The notes below the pieces were generated by a model, which saw only the letters and a list, made by a program, of their open reading frames with translations, was not told where the DNA came from and searched no databases. A stretch of 6,420 bases of DNA from Saprospiraceae bacterium. GTDB lineage: Bacteria > Bacteroidota > Bacteroidia > Chitinophagales > Saprospiraceae. The translations under genes and the position numbers were made by a program. The stretch lies in assembly GCA_016722295.1 (NCBI GenBank), contig JADKGL010000020.1:1-6420 (forward strand), in the 5' to 3' direction. Of this stretch, positions 1 to 6,420 are shown piece by piece; position 1 is the first letter of the stretch; each line of letters opens with the position of its first letter.

Positions 1-1160
1 CGTTGAAGCACCGGTTGCTCAACATCACGCTGCGTGCTGGCCAGGGTGGGTATGCCAAAGGCAGCCCAGAGCAACAGGTGGGCGACTACTACCACTTTGC
101 CACGAACACCGCTTCCCGCCAGGACGAGTTGGGGCTGGATCGCTGAAGACTGACCTGATGCAAGCGGGGGCGGCGTCAAGCCCATTGGAGTTGGCGCGTT
201 TTCTCCGGCCGATCAGTTAAAAAGGCGGCGCGCCGTTGGTGCTTGGTTGGCCGGTCACGGACGTCCGGGACAACACGCGTAGAGTGTTGGCGCTGATGCC
301 TGGTGGTCCGCAACTGGAGCAAGCCCAGTACACCGACGACCGCCCAGCGCATCCGCGACTTGTACCTGGACTACACCACGCGTACCTTGCGCCAAACTGG
401 TGAAAGCGACGAAGTTGCCGCGCAGCATGCCAAGACCATCCTCGCGATGGAAGCCGAGGCCAGTTGGCACCCCGACTGACACCCTTCCAAGCCCGCGACC
501 CAGCGCGCACCTACAACATCATGACCTTGGCCGAGGCACAAGCGTTGATCCCGGCCGTTGATCTGGGCGAATTTCTCAAGCAAATCGGCGTCGAGCCCAC
601 AACGCGCATTCAGATTCATGATCTGGAGGGCATGAAAACGCTCAACCGCCTGCTCCAGCACCCCTTCCAAGGAAGACCTGCAGGCCTGGTTCGGTGGTGG
701 GTGCTGTCGTAGCCTGCCCGGGCTTTCTTGGCAAACCGTGGTTTGACGTGACAGGTGAGTACCAGCGCCGGCTTGATCAGTTGGTACGTTCCACGGCGGG
801 CCACGCGAGGAACAAACGGTGGATGCCATCGCCACGCAGCTTTTACTGCACCCGTTGTCGCAGTTGTACGTCAAAACCTATTTTCCTGAATCCACCCGAG
901 AGGTGACCGGGATGGTGAAACACATTCGTGCGGGTTTGAACTGCGGCTTCGTTCCAACCCCTGGCTGGACGAACCCCTGCCGCAAGGCTGCGCTGGAAAA
1001 GCTGTCGCGGGTGGACATTCAGGTCCGGCTATCCAAAATCCTGGATCGCTTCAGCAGCATCGACATCCGCGCCGACGACCACCTGGGCAGCAACCAGCGC
1101 ATCGCCGCCTTCAACCTCAAGCGCGAGGCTCGACAAATTGCCACTGCCGGTCAAGGTTGA
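1..1160 (+). pseudogene. M13 (PepO/neprilysin-like) metallopeptidase remnant, both ends missing
   Basis: This is a broken zinc metallopeptidase gene of family M13. Family members are usually about 650-690 residues, often exported, and cut peptides. About 385 codons of the N-terminal and middle part can be followed by joining frames. Frame 3 (3-142) has GSPEQQVGDYY. Frame 2 (143 to about 345) has LKTDLMQ and DNTRRVLALMPGG. Frame 3 (348-476) has RIRDLYLDYTTRTL. Frame 2 (480 to about 665) has RDPARTYNIMTLAEAQAL. A mixed stretch around 669-712 is followed by frame 1 (about 716-818) with GEYQRRLDQLVRS. Frame 3 (819 to about 1143) has VDAIATQL, LYVKTYFPE and AALEKLSRVDIQVRL. There is an in-frame stop at 218-220 and at least six frame changes. 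The HExxH zinc site lies further downstream in this family and is absent. The window edge cuts the 5' side and the insertion sequence at 1170 ends the 3' side. The family call rests on the order and spacing of remembered M13 motifs, with no alignment run. The product cannot be functional. Confidence 0.8.
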
Positions 1161-1169
1161 ATGCTTTAA

Positions 1170-1197
1170 GGATTCATTACAAAATAACATGATCAAT
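1170..1197 (+). repeat. Left terminal inverted repeat of the ISAzo13-like element
   Basis: The 28 bases match the reverse complement of 2509-2536 at 26 positions; the mismatches are at repeat positions 5 and 20. The match can be extended by one base at each side (1169 with 2537, 1198 with 2508). The transposase stop codon TAA (minus strand, 1177-1179) lies inside this repeat, so the last seven codons, including the stop, are also transposase-recognition DNA. Confidence 0.9.
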
Positions 1198-2481
1198 TTT
1201 CACCGGACTAATCGTGTAGTTCCACTCCCCATGGAAGTCATTTTTGCGAATGTCGAGCGCAACCATTTCTTTATCCGTGATTTTGATACCTTTTGCATAG
1301 GGGGTTGTATCCACAGCAGTTTTGATTTGTAGTCCAGCTTTGGTTTTCGTTGAGCCAATTAAATTAATGATCGTCTCAATGCTGACCAGCGGTCTACCGC
1401 GCCAGTTCTGACTGATGTATGAAAACATTCGATGCTCAATTTTGTTCCACTTGCTGGTGCCTGGTGGAAAGTGACAAACTGAGATTTCCAAACCGGTTTC
1501 GTTGGCAAAGTTTTGCAGCTCTGTCTTCCACAGGCGCACTCTGGAGCCATTGCTGCCTCCCCCATCTGCGGTGATCAGTAGTTTGGTGGCGGCTAGATAT
1601 TTCTCTTGCGCCATGCTTAACCACCAGCGACGAATGCTCTCCACTGCAAATGCTGCGGTATCCGCACTGGTGCCAACATTCACAAATCCGGTGTTATTCA
1701 CTAAATCGTAGATGCCGTATGGAGCTGCACGTCCGTTTTCCGGATCCATAAAATCATGCGTGCTGACCGCTTCTGGGCAGCCCTGCGGTCGCCAATTGCT
1801 GCCCTTGTTTGCGAATAAACCGACAAGCTCCTTTTTCTTGGTGTCAACGGAAATGACAGGAGCGTTTTCGTTTTGAAATGCTTTGACTTTTTCATTGATG
1901 AAGAGAAACTGATCATTGCGATCTGGGTGGCTACCGCTTTCCTTGCATTTGCGATTGGCTTGCATGGTGTAGCGCATTTCACACAACAACTCGTGCACCA
2001 TACGCGTGCTCGTTTTATGTCCCATGCTAGTGAGTTCTTGGGTCAGTGCCGCAATGCTTTTGCACGTCCAGCGCAACGGTGAACAGGGGTCGCCAGCCTC
2101 AAATGGCTCGAGCAGCTTGTCAAGATCACTCTTTAATGTGACATCTACATCGCTCTCTCGTTTGCGTCCACCTCCGGCCTTACGCAGGCGTTTTCCCGGC
2201 GTCACAGGTTGGCGTCCACCTCGCAAGCGCTGTCTGACTTTCTTGCCTTGTTTGACTTCTGCAGCGGGCTCTGAGATCTGTTGCTCTCTCGTCTTTTGTT
2301 CCAACTCTTTCAATCCGGCCGCAATCGTATTGCGAGAAGCACCCGTCGCTTCAGCTACTTTGGATGTGCCACCCCAGCCCACAGACTTCGCCTCGGCTGC
2401 TAAATACAAGCGGTATTGTTTCTCCCCCAGTTCTCCGACAAGCAAGTCATGGCGCGTCTTGATTTCTTGAATGATTGACAT
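1177..2481 (-). CDS. ISAzo13-family DDE transposase
   Basis: This transposase (434 residues) cuts and joins the ends of its own element through a DDE (RNase H-fold) active site. Residues about 34-60 (GWGGTSKVAEATGASRNTI) look like a helix-turn-helix DNA-binding segment. A basic, low-complexity linker follows at about 62-108 (GKKVRQRLRGGR, GGGRKRE). Likely catalytic residues are D213 in PVISVDTKKKE, D306 in LLITADGGGSN and E349 in WNKIEHRMFS. The spacing and the ADGGGSN and KIEHR contexts are typical of the ISAzo13 (DDE_Tnp_ISAZ013) family. The length is normal and there is no frameshift. The ATG at 2479-2481 has no good Shine-Dalgarno sequence; the nearest purine run, AAAGG, is about 16-20 bases upstream. 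It is nevertheless the natural start because the helix-turn-helix begins some 35 residues later, as is usual. The gene runs from about 27 bases inside the right repeat into the left repeat, so it is the only gene of the element. Confidence 0.92.
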   Translation of the reverse strand: MSIIQEIKTRHDLLVGELGEKQYRLYLAAEAKSVGWGGTSKVAEATGASRNTIAAGLKELEQKTREQQISEPAAEVKQGKKVRQRLRGGRQPVTPGKRLRKAGGGRKRESDVDVTLKSDLDKLLEPFEAGDPCSPLRWTCKSIAALTQELTSMGHKTSTRMVHELLCEMRYTMQANRKCKESGSHPDRNDQFLFINEKVKAFQNENAPVISVDTKKKELVGLFANKGSNWRPQGCPEAVSTHDFMDPENGRAAPYGIYDLVNNTGFVNVGTSADTAAFAVESIRRWWLSMAQEKYLAATKLLITADGGGSNGSRVRLWKTELQNFANETGLEISVCHFPPGTSKWNKIEHRMFSYISQNWRGRPLVSIETIINLIGSTKTKAGLQIKTAVDTTPYAKGIKITDKEMVALDIRKNDFHGEWNYTISPVKIDHVIL

Positions 2482-2487
2482 GGCCGC

Positions 2488-2517
2488 ATACTACGCCAGC
2501 CTTTCGTAATTGATCAA
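2488..2517 (-). promoter_or_regulatory. Possible transposase promoter overlapping the right inverted repeat
   Basis: On the minus strand TTGATC (2512-2517) and TAGTAT (2488-2493) are separated by 18 bases and each matches the sigma-70 consensus at four of six positions. The -35 hexamer lies inside the terminal repeat, so transposase binding to the end would block transcription. The -10 box ends six bases before the ATG, which would give an almost leaderless message and would agree with the missing ribosome-binding site. Weak evidence, by eye only. Confidence 0.3.
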
Positions 2518-2536
2518 GTTATTTTGTAATGCATCC
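2509..2536 (-). repeat. Right terminal inverted repeat of the ISAzo13-like element
   Basis: This is the partner of 1170-1197, with 26 of 28 positions complementary. It contains the 8-base palindrome TTGATCAA (2510-2517 with its flanks), and the candidate -35 hexamer of the transposase lies within it. Confidence 0.9.
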
Positions 2537-2688
2537 TAGCATCTTCACAAGGTAAGGATTACTGCGGTATTTCACATGAAAAACACGCCCAAGATCAGCC
2601 AGAAAATCCCGTTTTAGATAGCCACCACCGGCAAAATCGAAAGGTGGTCAGTTTATGTACCCGCTTCCACTTGAGAGAACCCCGAGCC
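2537..2688. other. Unassigned spacer between the element and the ATPase remnant
   Basis: Neither strand shows a gene I recognise in these 152 bases. The missing C-terminal part of the M13 peptidase is not here. A minus-strand run reads FDFAGGGYLKRDFLADLGRV (about 2580-2640) before a stop; it could be a scrap of another gene but I cannot assign it. The segment should contain whatever promoter the downstream ATPase gene once had; no convincing -35/-10 pair or ribosome-binding site is visible before the ATG at 2689. Confidence 0.4.
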
Positions 2689-4480
2689 ATGCGTCTGCTG
2701 CACTATCTGGAAATTGAAAACTTCAAACGCTTTGGCGACAAGCAGCGCATTGAACTTGATCACCCCGCCGTGTTATTGGCCCCAACAATTGCGGCAAGAC
2801 CAGCGCCATTCAAGCGCTGGCGCTGTGGTCGCAGGCGCCAAAGCACACCTCTGGTACGACAACGCCGAATCTTCAGCAAAGGAGCGAACTTGCTGCGCCT
2901 TTAAACCAGTTGAGCATTGTTTCTGTGCCGGTACAACGTATTCGATTTTTTCTGGCACAACACAGTGGTTCGTGCGAATCGAGAAGACATTACGCTAACG
3001 CTGACCGTTCGGGTTGAGTTCAAAAAGCAAGTTCATGCCTTATCCATGCACTTTCGCAACCGGGGGAGACGAGGTTGTGTATTGCACGCCAGATGAACCT
3101 GTTTTGGAAACCTGGAGCTGTTGGCCTACGCTGCAGCATCAGAGTTGAGCTGCTCTATCCCATGTCCGGGCTAGAAACCGAAGAAGCCATATTGCAGCCT
3201 GGGCGCATTGATGTTTTGCTAGGACAGGGGCAAACGCGCAGGTGCTGCGCAACAGGCCCTGATGGTGGCCAAAGACACGCCAGATGACTGGAAAAGCATC
3301 GTGACATTGATGCGTCGTCTGTTCAACGTCACTTTGGACACGCCGCAGGAGACCACTCGCGGCGCAATCGAGATGCGCTACAAACGGCCCGGCGTGCGCG
3401 AAGCGCTGGACGTATCTTCTAGCGGGCGTGGTTTTCAACAAATGTTGCTGATTTTTGCCTACCTGTATTCCACAAGCGCAGTGTGCTGCTGGTGGATGAG
3501 CCCGATGCACCTGGAAATCTTGCGACAAAAGCAGGTGTATGTGCTATTTGCGCGACATTGTTAACCGCTCGAAAACCAGTCGCAGGTCGTCATGGTGACG
3601 CCTCTGAGGTGATTCTTGAAGAGGCGCTGATAAGAACCTGACTCTGCTGATGGATGGCAAAAACCGACGATCTGGCGCGCAAGCCGGATATCAAAATAGC
3701 CTGAAGCACTTTGGTGCCGATCATTACATCAAGGCGCGTGAGCGTGGATATGTTGTACGTGGAGGGCACAGATATGGATTGCTGCGCGCGCTGGCAAACC
3801 TCTTGCGGCACCCAGTGGCAGCCGTTTGGGATGTGCGCCCAACGACGTTTTATGTTCAAAACAATTACCCAGACATTGCGCTGCAAAGCGAACTGGAGCG
3901 AGTTGAAGGGGGTTTTGGTGTGACACCGCGTGTTCACTTCAGCGGGCCTACAGGGCTTGCTGCCAGACCTTCAGGACCAGCAATTCTGGACAACGATGGA
4001 ATGAACCGCCAAAGCAGTGTGGACGGTCGCCTGACTTTGCGCTATTGGCGACGCGCTACGGAAGCAGAAACTATTTCGTAACCCCTGATGTACCCCACGC
4101 GGTGCACTGGGGGCCGACATAACGCCGCAGCTGTTTGATGCCACTGCTGGGAGGTGGGAGGAGGTGGCGGGGCACAGGTCTGGTTCGGGCGCGTGTTTGG
4201 ATTGATTGAAGCGGACTTTCAGGCATGAAACAGGCTTCACCCGAGGTAGCACGCCTTGGCCTGAAGCCAAGACTCAGCGTATCAAACTTAGTACATTTTG
4301 CTGAAGATTTTTTCAGGCGACTGGCTGGGCGTGTGGGTGGCAGCATGTTGCTAACCAAGGCGAACTTCATCGTCTTGTGTCAATGGTGAACCCTAAAACA
4401 GTTTCGTCCGAGGTCAGCGAAAAAATTAGATTTGCTCCTGAACCTTTAAGGCGGCGCCGCTCGAGGTGGCGAAAGGCCAA
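2689..4480 (+). pseudogene. OLD-like ATPase with TOPRIM nuclease domain, shredded
   Basis: This is a remnant of an SMC/ABC-like ATPase fused to a TOPRIM nuclease, the layout of OLD-family proteins, many of which act in phage defence. It begins MRLLHYLEIENFKRFGDK (frame 1, ATG 2689-2691). Walker A, GPNNCGKTS, follows in frame 3 (2778-2804). The gene changes frame again in a six-T run (2946-2951) to frame 1 (HNTVVRANREDITLTLTV), then to frame 2 (3068, DEVVYCTPDEPVLETW) and frame 3 (VELLYPMSGLETEEAI). Frame 1 from 3262 carries the signature-like SSSGRGFQQ (3415-3441). Walker B, LLVDEPD (3486-3506), is in frame 3; a missing base before HLEILRQKQVYVL returns the gene to frame 1. NQSQVVMVT, SEVILEEAL and DKNLTLLMDGK follow in shifting frames. 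The TOPRIM part shows LYVEGTDMD (glutamate codon 3762-3764) and AILDNDGMN (3983-4006). The 3' tail still reads FAEDFFRRLAGRVGGS and VSMVNPKTVSSEVSEK, so the gene was once about 590-600 codons. More than ten frame changes make it non-functional. The exact 3' end is uncertain. Confidence 0.8.
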
Positions 4481-4534
4481 CAGACTTGAACTTAGGACGC
4501 AGTTACTTGACAGTGCCTAGTTTTCCACCGGAAT

Positions 4535-5944
4535 TCACGCTGCCATTCGTTCACTTTCAAAGGGCGGGTCATAGCGGCGATATTGGGCTATGATTTTCGT
4601 CAGGTCAGGGGCCAAAGCGGGAACCGCTAAAAAAGCCGGCAGGGTTGTGCGCAGTGCATTTGCGACGATCAGCTCTGAGGGAGGCATGTCCGGATTCATG
4701 GTACGCAGCCAACTGCGAAAGCAGCGCCAAGCCTCGGCGGAGTGATTGATGGCAAGGTTCTGTAGCAGCCCCTGGGCGATACAGCCGAGCTGAACATACA
4801 CATGGTAGGCATGCAGCTTTGTGCGTATGGCGGCTCGGTATGCATCGGTAGTTCGGTGCAAATACTGATCACCCCCGCTGCGGCGCAGCGGCTTCATGGC
4901 AAGCATCCAGAAGTGATAAGCATAAGTGCCGACGACATGAACAGCCTGGCGAAAACCCAACTCAATCTTGAAGCGGTAGCCGTAAAGCTGCAAGATCTCC
5001 AGGGCGTTCAATGACGTATCGGTGGACAACAGAAATATCGTTCCGCGCACGGGGTGGTGAACAATACAAAATCGCACGATGCGCCCAACCGGTTTCCACA
5101 GCAAATCCAACACGCGAAAGCGGACCATGACATCGCGCTCACCATAGACCGGACTGGGTGCACTGGTAAAAGCGCTATCGTCTGTGGCCATGTCCTTGAG
5201 GCGAACCTTGCGGCCATAGATGCGAGGTCGCCCCTTGGCAGGCTTTTCGACTTTGGGCGCTGGAAAGTACGCTACCGCATTGGACTTGGCCCGCGTGACC
5301 AGATGATGCCCGTTGTTGAGCAAAGGTGTGATGACCTTGCCGCTGGCGTAATAGGCATCGGCCACCAGCACGACGGGTTTGTTCCAGATGAGTGTGATGG
5401 ACAACAGCAACGCCACCAGCTTGTCCAGCAGTGTTTTGGAGTCCCGGTTGGAGAACACCAGCCCCTCGTGAATGCGAGATGTCAGAGGCACAGCCGCCAC
5501 TTGGCCACCAGGGCAGTGCACCAGAAGAGAAATGGCCTGAAACGAATGCCCCATGATGTACTCAGGCTTGGTGTTGTTCTGCGACTCCTGGTGCAGTAAC
5601 TTGACAGCGGGCATGCGTTTGCCCTCTTTGGGTGCCTTGATGCCGTCAGCGATGCAGACCAGGCGCTGTCCGACCTGAAATGGGCGAAACAGCACCAGGC
5701 ACAGGCGCACCCAGCAGGATGTCAGGATATCGAGATTGAGCGCCTTGCTGTGAAACAGATGGAGAAACCGGTGGTAGGCATCCCCGCGCAGGTTCAATAC
5801 CCGCACAAAGCTGGTGACACCCAAGTTGTCAGAGCGACAACACAGCCCCATCAACACCAGAGTCATCCACAAAAAGGTGAGTGAGCGAGTGCAGGCCGGG
5901 CGCAGGCAGCGTACTGCTTGCAGCCATTGGATCCATAGCTTCAT
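4535..5944 (-). CDS. IS4-like DDE transposase
   Basis: This transposase has 469 residues from the preferred start. The likely catalytic residues, counted from that start, are D100 (CIADGIKAPKEGKR), D196 (VVLVADAYYASGK) and E328. The glutamate sits in YGYRFKIELGFRQ, which matches the Y(2)R(3)E part of the IS4-group signature (Y321, R324, E328); the lysine expected seven residues after the glutamate is a valine. Between the second aspartate and the glutamate lies a long, probably beta-rich insertion with PAKGRPRIYGRKVRLKD (about 235-251), typical of IS4-type enzymes. The tail is Arg-rich and ends at TGA (4535-4537). Two starts are possible: ATG at 5975-5977 (480 residues) or ATG at 5942-5944. 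The second is preferred because AGGAG stands 8 bases before it and because MKLWIQWLQAVRCLRPACTR looks like a natural N-terminus. The frame is intact, unlike the neighbouring host gene. It could belong to a related DDE group rather than IS4 proper. Confidence 0.85.
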   Translation of the reverse strand: MKLWIQWLQAVRCLRPACTRSLTFLWMTLVLMGLCCRSDNLGVTSFVRVLNLRGDAYHRFLHLFHSKALNLDILTSCWVRLCLVLFRPFQVGQRLVCIADGIKAPKEGKRMPAVKLLHQESQNNTKPEYIMGHSFQAISLLVHCPGGQVAAVPLTSRIHEGLVFSNRDSKTLLDKLVALLLSITLIWNKPVVLVADAYYASGKVITPLLNNGHHLVTRAKSNAVAYFPAPKVEKPAKGRPRIYGRKVRLKDMATDDSAFTSAPSPVYGERDVMVRFRVLDLLWKPVGRIVRFCIVHHPVRGTIFLLSTDTSLNALEILQLYGYRFKIELGFRQAVHVVGTYAYHFWMLAMKPLRRSGGDQYLHRTTDAYRAAIRTKLHAYHVYVQLGCIAQGLLQNLAINHSAEAWRCFRSWLRTMNPDMPPSELIVANALRTTLPAFLAVPALAPDLTKIIAQYRRYDPPFESERMAA

Positions 5945-5952
5945 GAGGGCAT

Positions 5953-5957
5953 CTCCT
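5953..5957 (-). promoter_or_regulatory. Ribosome-binding site of the IS4-like transposase
   Basis: On the minus strand AGGAG lies 8 bases before the ATG at 5942-5944. No comparable site precedes the upstream in-frame ATG at 5975-5977, so this site decides the start choice. Confidence 0.65.
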
Positions 5958-5990
5958 GGGCCAGTGCCAGGGGTCATGAGGTCGGGTCAC

Positions 5991-6020
5991 TAGCCGATAG
6001 CATTATAAAGCTATCGGCTA
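5991..6020. repeat. Perfect 11-bp-arm palindrome between the divergent genes
   Basis: The arms TAGCCGATAGC (5991-6001) and GCTATCGGCTA (6010-6020) are exact reverse complements around the 8-base loop ATTATAAA. It lies 46 bases from both the transposase ATG and the DUF6788-like ATG. Related bits follow at once (CTATAAACCGCTATA, about 6018-6032). With no U-run after it and its position between two start sites, an operator or protein-binding site is likelier than a terminator. It could also be a transposase-binding or folding site. Confidence 0.8.
6002..6007 (-). promoter_or_regulatory. Candidate -10 box for the IS4-like transposase, in the palindrome loop
   Basis: On the minus strand the loop of the palindrome reads TATAAT, a perfect -10 consensus. 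A start of transcription near 5995 would leave a leader of about 50 bases ending in the AGGAG site. No good -35 hexamer lies 16-18 bases further upstream (about 6024-6031), which suggests a weak or activated promoter, or chance. Toward the other gene, TATACT (6029-6034) is a possible -10 box, also without a good -35. Confidence 0.35.
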
Positions 6021-6065
6021 TAAACCGCTATACTTTCAAGATCAAAAACTGCCGTGATTTTTGCC

Positions 6066-6413
6066 ATGGACACCCGCCGAGAAGCAACGCTGCAACGACA
6101 GATTGAGAAGGTCAAACGTGACCTCGCAGCACTTGGCGACTTGCGCCCAGGCAGTCTGTCGACCCAGTACAACGTGTGCGGCTCCCCGGGGTGCAAGTGC
6201 AAGGCCGACCCGCCGGTTAAGCACGGCCCCTACTACCAGGTCAGCTACACCCGCAAGGGCAAGAGCAGCACCAAGTTTGTCAAAAAGGAAGATTTGCCAG
6301 AGGTGCGCAAGCAGCTCAAAAACTATGAGCGCATGAAGCTCTTGATGGAGAAATGGATCGACTTGGCCATGGAGTTGTCAATACTGCGGCTGGCCAAGAA
6401 ACCGCCTGAATAA
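6066..6413 (+). CDS. DUF6788-like small Cys-containing protein
   Basis: This is a complete 115-residue protein with no known enzymatic role. It starts with a charged, probably helical segment (about 1-24, LQRQIEKVKRDLAAL). The family-like core LRPGSLSTQYNVCGSPGCKC comes next, with cysteines C38, C43 and C45 that could bind metal. After that come ADPPVKHGPYYQVSYTRKGK and a second helical, coiled-coil-like stretch (about 74-111, rich in K, E and L). The PGSLS, CGxPGCxC and HGPYYQ elements are what I associate with DUF6788, a family often seen beside transposase genes. It is divergent from the IS4-like transposase across the palindrome, so it may be the element's accessory DNA-binding or regulatory protein (inference). 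ATG 6066 is chosen; an in-frame GTG at 6054 would add four residues. Neither start has a clear Shine-Dalgarno sequence. The stop is TAA at 6411-6413. Confidence 0.75.
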   Translation: MDTRREATLQRQIEKVKRDLAALGDLRPGSLSTQYNVCGSPGCKCKADPPVKHGPYYQVSYTRKGKSSTKFVKKEDLPEVRKQLKNYERMKLLMEKWIDLAMELSILRLAKKPPE

Positions 6414-6420
6414 CAGGGAG

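Larger units (their letters stand above)
1170..2536 (-). mobile_element. Complete ISAzo13-like insertion sequence
   Basis: This element of about 1.37 kb is bounded by imperfect terminal inverted repeats (1170-1197 and 2509-2536) and filled almost entirely by one minus-strand DDE transposase gene. It looks intact and potentially active: the reading frame is open, the catalytic residues are present and both ends are kept. No long target duplication is visible. The bases outside the ends are TTTAA on the left and TAGCA on the right, so at most a TA dinucleotide or a single A could be duplicated. The family is assigned from the transposase. Its GC content is visibly lower than that of the flanking remnants, which fits arrival from elsewhere. 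Confidence 0.85.
4500..6420. mobile_element. Probable second insertion element with divergent genes, right end outside the window
   Basis: A minus-strand DDE transposase and a plus-strand DUF6788-like gene, both intact, follow directly on the ruined ATPase gene. I infer that they form one element because they share a control region and because small proteins of this type are, to my knowledge, often found beside transposase genes. No inverted repeat pairing the left flank (about 4480-4534) with anything up to 6420 was found, so the left limit given is approximate and the right end is presumably beyond the window. An alternative is that only the transposase belongs to the element. Confidence 0.5.

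Noticed and set aside
371..874. Minus-strand open frame of 167 residues
   Set aside because: It lies opposite the M13 remnant, whose family-specific motifs are on the plus strand; the minus-strand translation shows no family likeness.
2006..2470. Plus-strand open frame of 154 residues
   Set aside because: It is antisense to the N-terminal half of the ISAzo13-type transposase; its serine- and proline-rich composition is that of a shadow frame.
2640..2670. Stretch GGTGGTCAGTTTATGTACCC considered as an IS21-type end relic
   Set aside because: The likeness is from memory, short, and has no partner end or transposase fragment nearby.
3139..3528. Minus-strand open frame of 129 residues, rich in His, Cys and Ala
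   Set aside because: It is antisense to the ATPase remnant, where SGRG and Walker B motifs fix the true strand.
5054..5599. Long plus-strand open frame (181 residues)
   Set aside because: It lies wholly antisense to the IS4-like transposase, has no recognisable motif, and is explained by the codon bias of the opposite strand.
4505..5970. CAGTGCC occurring at both sides of the second transposase (about 4510 and 5962)
   Set aside because: The two copies are in the same orientation, only seven bases long, and one lies inside the 5' region of the gene, so they are neither terminal inverted repeats nor a credible target duplication.
1..6420. CRISPR arrays, tRNA, rRNA and riboswitches
   Set aside because: No regularly spaced repeats, no tRNA-like cloverleaf or rRNA-like sequence and no recognisable aptamer were seen on reading through the window.

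Overview
The window is a stretch of decaying bacterial chromosome: two shredded genes and two insertion sequences whose genes are intact. Nothing in it identifies the species. The codon usage, moderately high GC in the gene remnants and the protein families fit a proteobacterium, perhaps a betaproteobacterium, but this is inference.

Layout: (1) Bases 1-1160 hold a plus-strand remnant of an M13 (PepO/neprilysin-like) metallopeptidase. It is recognisable only by stitching all three forward frames together, and it lacks the zinc-binding half. (2) Bases 1170-2536 are a complete insertion sequence of the ISAzo13 type. It has 28-bp terminal inverted repeats (26/28 identical) and one minus-strand DDE transposase of 434 residues. 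(3) Bases 2537-2688 are a short unassigned spacer. (4) Bases 2689 to about 4480 hold a second shredded plus-strand gene, an OLD-like ATPase with a C-terminal TOPRIM nuclease domain. Its Walker A, signature, Walker B and TOPRIM motifs can all still be read, but in different frames. (5) Bases about 4500-6420 hold a divergent pair of intact genes: an IS4-like DDE transposase (minus strand) and a small Cys-containing DUF6788-like protein (plus strand). They are separated by a control region carrying a perfect 11-bp-arm palindrome with a consensus -10 box in its loop. This is probably a second mobile element running off the right edge.

How it fits together: the host genes are broken in many places while both transposases are open over their full length. 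This argues for real gene decay with recent or ongoing transposition, and against sequencing error. The peptidase remnant does not resume after the ISAzo13-like element, so the insertion was probably accompanied by a deletion or rearrangement. The only intact gene apparently not coding for a transposase is the DUF6788-like one, and it looks like a passenger of the second element. I found no RNA gene, CRISPR array or clear new multi-gene system. The least explained items are the palindromic control region and the DUF6788-like partner.
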